Shown here: positions 7,007 to 11,547 of the stretch, in pieces
How positions within the stretch are numbered: the stretch's first letter is position 1
Layout of the letters: each line of letters opens with the position of its first letter
DNA from: Nitrospinota bacterium
Lineage (GTDB): Bacteria; JAUXIQ01
Reading direction: 5' to 3'
DNA length: 11,547 bases
NCBI GenBank assembly: GCA_030620925.1
Contig: JAUXIQ010000025.1
Span: 1 to 11,547, forward strand
Notes under the pieces: model-generated
What the model was told of the DNA's origin: nothing
The model's input: only the letters and a program-made list of their open reading frames with translations
The model's database searches: none
Translations under genes and position numbers: made by a program

Positions 7007-8974
7007 ATGTACGGCTACGGCGAGATACTCAGGATAGACTTAAGCTCTGGAGACATAAGCACGGAGCCTATCCCTTCTCAGGTCATCCGCAAATATGTCG
7101 GTGGGGAGGGGATAAACGACTGGCTCCTGTGGCAGCATTTTACGAAGGTCGATCCTAAAATCGACCCTAAAGGGCCGGACAACGTGCTCATCGCCGGTCT
7201 AGGACCGCTGGGAGGCACCGCCACCGGTTTGGGCAGCAAGATGAAGTTCACCTTCAAGGGCCCGGCCTGGAACATGTTCGGGGACAGCGTTGCAGGAGGC
7301 ACTTTTGGTACGGCCATGCGTTATGCGGGCTACGACCACATAGTGGTAACCGGCCGGGCGGATAAACCCGTCTACATCTGGATCGATGACGACAAGGTGG
7401 AGATACGGGATGCTTCAGCCCACTGGGGTAAGGGAGTGAAGGAGGCCGTGAAGGGCATCCGCGACGAGCTTGGGGATACGGATATGTCGGTCGCCTGCAT
7501 AGGACAGGCCGGCGAAAACCTGGTCTCGTACGCTTCCGTGACAGTCACCGAAGAGCGCTCTGCGGGCCGCACGGGAGCGGGGTGCGTGTTCGGCTCCAAG
7601 AACCTGAAGGCCATCGCCGCCCGGGGCAGCAAGGGCATTTCGGTTTCCGATCCAAAAGGATATTTAGAAGCGACCGATGAGATATATCACCGCCTTAAAT
7701 CGGATCCCACTCACTGGGGTTTCAGGAAAAACGGCACGCTCGGGGTGGTGGGCTTTTACGACAGGATCGGCGGCAACGCTTACCGGAATAACCAGTTTTC
7801 CATGGTGCCACCGGAAAAGATCAAGGTAATGCTGGCCCGCTGGTTCGCCGATAACATGAAGACTCACGACTTTGCCTGCTCCACGGGCTGCACTATGGGC
7901 TGCTGCCAGATATGCGAAGTCAAGGGACATGAATCGCCCCTGGCAGAGCGTTACAAGGGTCTGACGGGCGAGGGCCCGGAATACTTTACGGTGGCCACCT
8001 TCGGGATGGGATGTGATATACCCGACTATGCGGCAATCACCCATTTTCACCATGCCTGCAACGACTACGGCATGGACCTTGGGGAGATAGGAGGCGCGGT
8101 GCCCTTCCTCATGGAGCTATGGGAGAGAGGCATAATTGATGAAGAGGACACCAAACGCTGGTGCGGCGAGCCCATCCGCTTCGAATGGGGTAACGTGGAG
8201 GCGGTGGAGAAGACCATTCAGTCAGTGGGCCTGCAAAATGATCGTCTGGGAGAGATACTGAAGGACGGTCTGGTCAAAGCGGCCCAGAATATCATGGAAG
8301 AGAAAGACGTGCCGGTGCAACAGTACGTAATCCACGGGAAGGGGGGCGCCACCTTCCACGAGGAGATAAGGTCTTTCCCCATCTGGGCCTTAAACTTCGC
8401 CGTGGCCAGCAGGGGTTGCGACCACCTCAAGGGCCTCAACATGATGGATAAGGGCTTTCGCAAGGATATCTCAAAGGCATGGTTCGGGAGCGAAAAGGCC
8501 GGAGAGGGATACACTCCTGATCTCAAGGGAAAAGCCGCGGCCCGGAGCGAGAACCACACCACGGCTATCAATATCACCGGTGTCTGCGTGTTCCGGACGG
8601 CGTTGAATCCGCTCAATATAGATTTGGATCTCATGGCTCGCGCCTATACCGCGCTCACAGGAATCGAGCTGAATGGGGAGGAACTTTACCTGGCCGGTGA
8701 GCGGACATATAATCTGGAAAAAGCTTTCAATTCGAGGTTGGGCCTCCGCCGCGAAGACGACACCCTCTGCGACCGCTGGATGAAGGAGCCCATCAAGGAA
8801 GGGCCGGGAAAGGGCATGAAGGCTGAGGATTGGTTCGATGATCTACTTGATGAGTATTACGAATACCACGGTTGGGATAAAAAGACCTCCCTTCAGACCC
8901 GAAAAAAGCTGGAGGCGCTGGATATGGTTGATGTCCTGGAAGTGCTGGAGAATGAAGGTGCCGCGACGGAGTAA
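7007..8974 (+). CDS. AOR-family tungsten/molybdenum oxidoreductase, catalytic subunit
   Basis: A cytoplasmic enzyme of the aldehyde:ferredoxin oxidoreductase family, which binds a bis-pterin tungsten (or molybdenum) centre and one [4Fe-4S] cluster. Family features are the start MYGYGEILRIDLSSG, YVGGEG near residue 30, the pterin-contact region GDSVAGGTFG (about 92-101), RSAGRTGAG and SRGCDHLKG (468-476). Probable cluster ligands are in the set Cys291-Cys295-Cys299-Cys300 plus Cys537 (GVCVFR). The spacing C-x3-C-x3-CC differs by one residue from the classical C-x2-C-x3-C. At 655 residues it is longer than Pyrococcus AOR (about 605) and close to BamB. The stretch VYIWIDDDKVEIRDA also resembles BamB as I remember it. 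The partner ferredoxin and MoaD gene support a complete cofactor-dependent enzyme. Substrate (aldehyde, carboxylate, or aryl-CoA) is undetermined. Confidence 0.93.
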   Translation: MYGYGEILRIDLSSGDISTEPIPSQVIRKYVGGEGINDWLLWQHFTKVDPKIDPKGPDNVLIAGLGPLGGTATGLGSKMKFTFKGPAWNMFGDSVAGGTFGTAMRYAGYDHIVVTGRADKPVYIWIDDDKVEIRDASAHWGKGVKEAVKGIRDELGDTDMSVACIGQAGENLVSYASVTVTEERSAGRTGAGCVFGSKNLKAIAARGSKGISVSDPKGYLEATDEIYHRLKSDPTHWGFRKNGTLGVVGFYDRIGGNAYRNNQFSMVPPEKIKVMLARWFADNMKTHDFACSTGCTMGCCQICEVKGHESPLAERYKGLTGEGPEYFTVATFGMGCDIPDYAAITHFHHACNDYGMDLGEIGGAVPFLMELWERGIIDEEDTKRWCGEPIRFEWGNVEAVEKTIQSVGLQNDRLGEILKDGLVKAAQNIMEEKDVPVQQYVIHGKGGATFHEEIRSFPIWALNFAVASRGCDHLKGLNMMDKGFRKDISKAWFGSEKAGEGYTPDLKGKAAARSENHTTAINITGVCVFRTALNPLNIDLDLMARAYTALTGIELNGEELYLAGERTYNLEKAFNSRLGLRREDDTLCDRWMKEPIKEGPGKGMKAEDWFDDLLDEYYEYHGWDKKTSLQTRKKLEALDMVDVLEVLENEGAATE

Positions 8975-9031
8975 AATCCAACCTTTGTTAAACAAAGCAA
9001 CTTCCCAAGGCTCACGTTCAGGAGGTATGAA

Positions 9032-9304
9032 TTGGTAATCAAGGTAAGGTTCGAGGGGCCCATAAAAGACGCTGCGCGGTCCGAAGGGGAGGATATAAAA
9101 CTCGAGGGTACTAACGTAGGGCAGCTTATCGGCGCCCTTGCCGACAGGTACGGCCCTCGCTTCAAGGAATTCCTGATCGATGAGGAGACCGGGGGGTACA
9201 AAGAGGGGATACTAATACTCTCCGGAGGACGACGAATGGACCTCGACACGGAACTGGAAGAGGGGCAGGAACTGGTCTTCATCCCCGCCATAGCGGGCGG
9301 CTAA
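9032..9304 (+). CDS. MoaD/ThiS-family sulfur carrier protein
   Basis: A 90-residue ubiquitin-like beta-grasp protein ending in the diagnostic Gly-Gly (PAIAGG). In MoaD that terminus is adenylated by MoeB and converted to a thiocarboxylate, which donates the two sulfurs of molybdopterin/tungstopterin. Other hallmarks are the opening beta strand VIKVRFEGPIKDAA, the LIGALADRYG helix and the ELEEGQELVFIPAIAGG finish. It starts at TTG 9032, six nt after GGAGG (9021-9025); an ATG at 9027 is out of frame and stops after three codons. It lies 57 nt after the AOR gene, so it is probably in the same operon and dedicated to that enzyme's cofactor. Its probable activating enzyme is the rhodanese-MoeB protein beyond the HPRT gene. 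No MoaE is seen in the window. Confidence 0.9.
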   Translation: MVIKVRFEGPIKDAARSEGEDIKLEGTNVGQLIGALADRYGPRFKEFLIDEETGGYKEGILILSGGRRMDLDTELEEGQELVFIPAIAGG

Positions 9305-9828
9305 TCTTCTTCCTCCAGGTAGGCTATGTAGGGCAGCCCCCGATGTTTCTCGGCCATATCCAGGCCGTAACCCACCACAAATCGGTTCGGTATATCGAAG
9401 CCCACGTAATCAAGGTGCAGAGGGGTACTCCGGCGGGCCTGTTTGTTCAGCAGTACGCAGACCCTGATATCAAGAGGGTTTTCCTGGCGAAGATGGTTGG
9501 TGAGAAACTCTAAAGTGAGGCCCGTATCCGCCACGCAGTCAACGATCAGAACGTGTTTATCCCGCACCGAGCCTGAGGGTCCTGATGAGAAGCTTATCCG
9601 GCCCGAGGAGTCTGTTCCGTCACCGTAGCTGGATAGGCGCACGAAATCGCATTGGTGATCGATCTCCAGCAGGCGCATGATGTCGGCCATGAAGACCAAC
9701 GCCCCCTTGAGAACTCCCAGGAGCACTACTTCCTTTCCTCGATAGTCATCGGAAATGGAGGCCGCCAACTCCCTGACCCTGGCTCTGATAGTCTCTTCGT
9801 CCAGGAGGGGGACGATTTTCTGTTTCAT
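9301..9828 (-). CDS. hpt: Hypoxanthine phosphoribosyltransferase (purine salvage)
   Basis: This enzyme transfers a phosphoribosyl group from PRPP to hypoxanthine or guanine, making IMP or GMP. The 175-residue length is typical. Motifs are LLGVLKGALVFMADI (residues 36-50), the flexible-loop core SSYGDGTDSSGRI (66-78), the PRPP site VLIVDCVADTGLTL (93-106) and GFDIPNRFVVGYGLD (143-157). The PRPP site is unusual: it normally reads VEDIIDTG, but here the acidic pair is Asp97-Cys98, so the ribose-contacting second aspartate is a cysteine. The catalytic Asp101 is kept. ATG 9828 follows GAGGAAA (9841-9835). The stop codon overlaps that of the convergent MoaD gene by 4 bp. It could be a related purine phosphoribosyltransferase, but hypoxanthine type fits best. 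Confidence 0.92.
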   Translation of the reverse strand: MKQKIVPLLDEETIRARVRELAASISDDYRGKEVVLLGVLKGALVFMADIMRLLEIDHQCDFVRLSSYGDGTDSSGRISFSSGPSGSVRDKHVLIVDCVADTGLTLEFLTNHLRQENPLDIRVCVLLNKQARRSTPLHLDYVGFDIPNRFVVGYGLDMAEKHRGLPYIAYLEEED

Positions 9829-9904
9829 GCAGACTTTCCTCGCCCACTCAGTATTTCTCCGGTGTTAAACGGCCCGGAGGCGAAAATTACTGCTCAGTAA
9901 ACTT

Positions 9905-9913
9905 ATTATAGCA
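9905..9913 (-). promoter_or_regulatory. Extended -10 promoter for the HPRT gene
   Basis: On the minus strand the sequence reads TGCTATAAT, a perfect TATAAT with the TG of an extended -10 element. No good -35 lies 16-18 nt upstream, which extended -10 promoters tolerate. The transcript would start near 9898, about 70 nt before the ATG. Confidence 0.5.
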
Positions 9914-10040
9914 GACATCGGAGCTGAACTGGTATTCCTGGCTTTAAAGTGCGGGTTCTCCCGAGGCGCCATTGAGCCGCAGTTGCGGGGAGCGGGTGGA
10001 TGTGGTAGCATGAGGGCTTTCAAAACTGTGGTGGAGGGAT

Positions 10041-10069
10041 TTGATAGTATCGCCCCTGCAATGTATATT
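10041..10069 (+). promoter_or_regulatory. Sigma70-type promoter for the rhodanese-MoeB selenoprotein gene
   Basis: TTGATA (10041-10046) and TATATT (10064-10069) are separated by 17 nt, each close to consensus. The predicted start is near 10076, about 65 nt before the ATG at 10142. The gene therefore appears to be a separate unit from the ferredoxin-AOR-MoaD operon. Confidence 0.6.
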
Positions 10070-10141
10070 AATGGATATTGTAATAGTCATATTTAATAAT
10101 TGCGAAGTTGAGCCTTTGGGAAAAAAGTAGAGGATTCAGTT

Positions 10142-11320
10142 ATGGGCAAGAGCTATCAGGAAATGCTTAAGGAGATTAAGGAGCAGATCAAAGAGGTCAC
10201 CATAGAGCAGGTGAACGAGATGCTCAACAACGGTGATCGGGTCGTCCTCCTCGACGTGCGCGAGAAGGACGAATGGCGTGAGGGCTATATAGAGGGGGCC
10301 GTAAACGTCACCCGCGGCATGCTGGAGATGCAGATAGAGCGGTCTCTCACCGATAAAGCCGCCAAAGTTATCTGCTACTGCGCGGGGGGCGTGCGCTCGG
10401 CTTTCACGGCCAAAGTCATGATGGAGTTGGGCTACGAGGACGTGTCTTCCATGGCCGGGGGTTTTAACGCCTGGAAACAGGCGCGTTACAATTTTGTAAA
10501 AGACAGGATGCTGAGTTCTGACCAGTTGAGCCGATACAGCCGCCACTTCATGCTTCCCCAGCTGGGAGAGAAGGGGCAGGGCAAGCTCCTGGACGCTAAG
10601 GTGATTATGGTGGGCGCAGGCGGACTCGGTTCCCCCGCGGGCCTGTACCTGGCCGCTGCGGGAGTTGGCACTATGGGTATTGTCGATTCCGACGTGGTGG
10701 ACGTCACTAACCTTCAGCGGCAGGTGCTGCATAAGACGGCCGACGTGGGCAGGCCCAAGACGGAATCGGCCAAAGAGACCATCAACGCCATCAATCCCGA
10801 CGTCGAAGTAATCACCTATCAGGAGAAGCTCACATCCGAAAACGTAATGGACATCATTGAGGACTACGACGTGGTGGTTGACGGATGCGACAACTTCCCC
10901 ACCCGTTATCTGGTAAACGACGCCTGCGTCCTGGCCGGCAAACCCAACGTCCACGGCAGTATTTTCCAATTCGAGGGTCAGGCCACAGTGCTGTCGTCAG
11001 GCGAGGGACCCTGTTACCGCTGCCTCTATCCTGAGCCGCCTCCTCCGGGCATGGTCCCCAGCTGACAGGATGCCGGAGTGCTGGGGGTCTTACCCGGCAT
11101 AGTGGGCCTCATACAGGCTACCGAGGCGGTCAAACTCATCCTGGGCGTGGGGAACACGCTGGTGGGCAGGCTCCTGCTGTATGATGCCCTGGACATGAAG
11201 TTCAGAGAAGTTCGTTTAAAGAAGGACGATGGGTGCCCCATCTGCGGCGTAAGCCCCACCATAACTCACCTGATCGACTATGATGAATTCTGCGGCTTGA
11301 GCGTAAGCCAGACCACTTGA
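10142..11320 (+). CDS. Rhodanese-MoeB/ThiF fusion, probable selenoprotein with in-frame UGA (Sec308)
   Basis: An E1-like enzyme that adenylates the C-terminal glycine of a MoaD/ThiS-type carrier and helps sulfurate it. Residues 20-120 are a rhodanese domain with the active-site loop CYCAGGVRSA (Cys80). Residues 127-392 are MoeB/ThiF: ATP-binding GAGGLGSPAG (158-167), NLQRQ (190-194), DGCDNFPTRYLVND, and zinc pairs Cys291/Cys294 and Cys365/Cys368. TGA at 11063-11065 is codon 308. It sits between PPPGMVPS and QDAGVLGVLPGIVG, where relatives have cysteine, the crossover-loop residue that bonds to the carrier in ThiF and Uba4/MOCS3. The frame continues 84 codons to TGA 11318-11320, restoring the normal family length of about 390. 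The next base is C (UGAC), and a SECIS-like hairpin follows. Rhodanese-first order is the reverse of MOCS3/MoeZ. AGAGGA lies 7 nt before the ATG. A nonsense mutation or sequencing error is the alternative. Confidence 0.87.
11070..11100 (+). promoter_or_regulatory. SECIS-like hairpin directly downstream of the in-frame UGA
   Basis: ATGCCGG (11070-11076) pairs perfectly with CCGGCAT (11094-11100). After bulged A11077, GTG (11078-11080) pairs with TAC (11091-11093) including one G-U. The 10-nt apical loop CTGGGGGTCT contains GGTCT. In Escherichia coli fdhF the SECIS loop also contains GGUCU, with its GGU at +19 to +21 after the UGA; here the GGU is at +21 to +23. The hairpin lies wholly in the coding frame, as in bacterial SelB-dependent elements. 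The fdhF sequence is from memory. Confidence 0.72.
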
Positions 11321-11337
11321 TTCTGAAACGGAATTCC

Positions 11338-11384
11338 GGGGGACGTGCCTGATATCAGATGTTGAGGCGTGTCCCCCATTTTTT
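11338..11384 (+). terminator. Rho-independent terminator after the MoeB selenoprotein gene
   Basis: GGGGGACGTGCCT (11338-11350) pairs with AGGCGTGTCCCCC (11365-11377) over 13 bp with two G-U pairs and a 14-nt loop, followed by six Ts (11379-11384). It begins 18 nt after the UGA at 11320. A second in-frame TGA at 11324 backs up that stop. Confidence 0.88.
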
Positions 11385-11404
11385 AATCCGAAGGGGGAAC
11401 GACC

Positions 11405-11547
11405 ATGATAAAGCGGGTATTCGCATTCAAGTATGCGGAGGGGCAACCGGTGGACGAGATGGAGGATTGGTACCTGGATCAGCACACCCAGCTTGCCAAG
11501 AAGATGCCGGGCATAGTGCGCTACGTTACCTACAAGGCTATCCCCCA
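11405..11547 (+). CDS. EthD-domain protein, 5' end only
   Basis: The first 47 codons of a small protein, cut off by the right edge. It begins MIKRVFAFKYAEGQPVDEM and continues WYLDQHTQLAKKMPGIVRYV. The pattern of a leading beta strand, a tryptophan/histidine helix (W-x4-QH) and PGIVRY matches the EthD dimeric alpha-beta barrel family, whose members are small proteins often found beside catabolic oxidoreductases, with mostly unknown roles. GGGGG lies about 8 nt before the ATG, and the gene begins a new unit just after a terminator. Nothing can be said about the C-terminal half. Confidence 0.8.
   Translation, partial: MIKRVFAFKYAEGQPVDEMEDWYLDQHTQLAKKMPGIVRYVTYKAIP

Larger units (their letters stand above)
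9829..10141. other. Divergent spacer between the HPRT and rhodanese-MoeB genes
   Basis: No gene is visible. The region holds a promoter pointing each way (9905-9913 minus, 10041-10069 plus) and the ribosome binding site AGAGGA (10129-10134) of the MoeB gene. I see no tRNA-like cloverleaf, so selC is not here, and no strong hairpin in the roughly 65-nt leader of the MoeB transcript. Confidence 0.6.

Noticed and set aside
9829-10141. selC or another tRNA gene near the selenoprotein
   Set aside because: No cloverleaf, no TTC-arm-like sequence and no CCA end; sel genes must lie outside the window.
10136-10969. Long minus-strand frame of 277 codons
   Set aside because: It is the antisense of the strongly supported rhodanese-MoeB coding frame, and its His/Val-rich translation has no recognisable motif.
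10142-11065. Truncated MoeB pseudogene ending at the UGA
   Set aside because: The stop falls exactly on the catalytic cysteine codon, downstream sequence is fully conserved in frame, and a SECIS-like hairpin follows. Retained only as the alternative explanation.
11078-11320. A separate small gene starting at GTG 11078
   Set aside because: It is the in-frame C-terminal third of the MoeB domain, lacks a ribosome binding site and cannot fold or act alone; readthrough at UGA 11063 as selenocysteine explains it better.

Overview
The window looks like a chromosomal segment of an anaerobic bacterium. It carries a tungsten/molybdenum aldehyde:ferredoxin oxidoreductase (AOR) family cassette with its polyferredoxin and a MoaD-like sulfur carrier, an acyl-CoA dehydrogenase, and a gene that can only be read in full if an in-frame UGA is selenocysteine. 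Genes are moderately GC-rich, spacers are AT-rich, and TTG starts occur twice. The content would fit a Dehalococcoidia-like Chloroflexota or a Desulfobacterota member, but the sequence alone does not settle the phylum. No rRNA, tRNA, CRISPR array or transposase was seen.

Layout. 1-823 (minus): a small DUF4911-like gene overlapping the start of an oligopeptide ABC transporter ATPase that runs off the left edge. 1027-1833: rhomboid intramembrane protease, divergent from DUF4911, each with its own sigma70-like promoter. 2035-3213: acyl-CoA dehydrogenase closed by a strong terminator. 3566-4891: an unrecognised exported protein with a degenerate zinc-ribbon tail, then a DUF4234-type membrane protein. 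4892-5686: a long non-coding stretch holding several hairpins, including a 21-bp MITE-like palindrome. 5687-6313: metal-dependent cyclase/kynurenine-formamidase-family hydrolase. 6326-9304: promoter, four-cluster ferredoxin, AOR-family enzyme, MoaD-like protein. 9301-9828 (minus): hypoxanthine phosphoribosyltransferase, convergent with and overlapping the MoaD gene by 4 bp. 10142-11320: rhodanese-MoeB/ThiF fusion with UGA at codon 308, followed by a terminator. 11405-end: start of an EthD-domain protein.

Main discovery. In the MoeB/ThiF gene the UGA replaces exactly the cysteine of the conserved PSC-x-x-AGVLG segment, the E1-type catalytic or crossover-loop cysteine that bonds to ThiS/Urm1-like carriers in ThiF and Uba4/MOCS3. 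Reading continues in frame for 84 residues of well-conserved MoeB sequence, including the second zinc CxxC, to a normal stop. Directly after the UGA is a hairpin whose loop contains GGUCU at almost the same distance as in the Escherichia coli fdhF SECIS. The protein is therefore most simply a 392-residue selenoprotein. It probably serves the MoaD-like carrier encoded next to the AOR: rhodanese sulfur delivery (Cys80), adenylation and a selenocysteine would act together in sulfur loading for tungsto- or molybdopterin (or another sulfur-carrier pathway).
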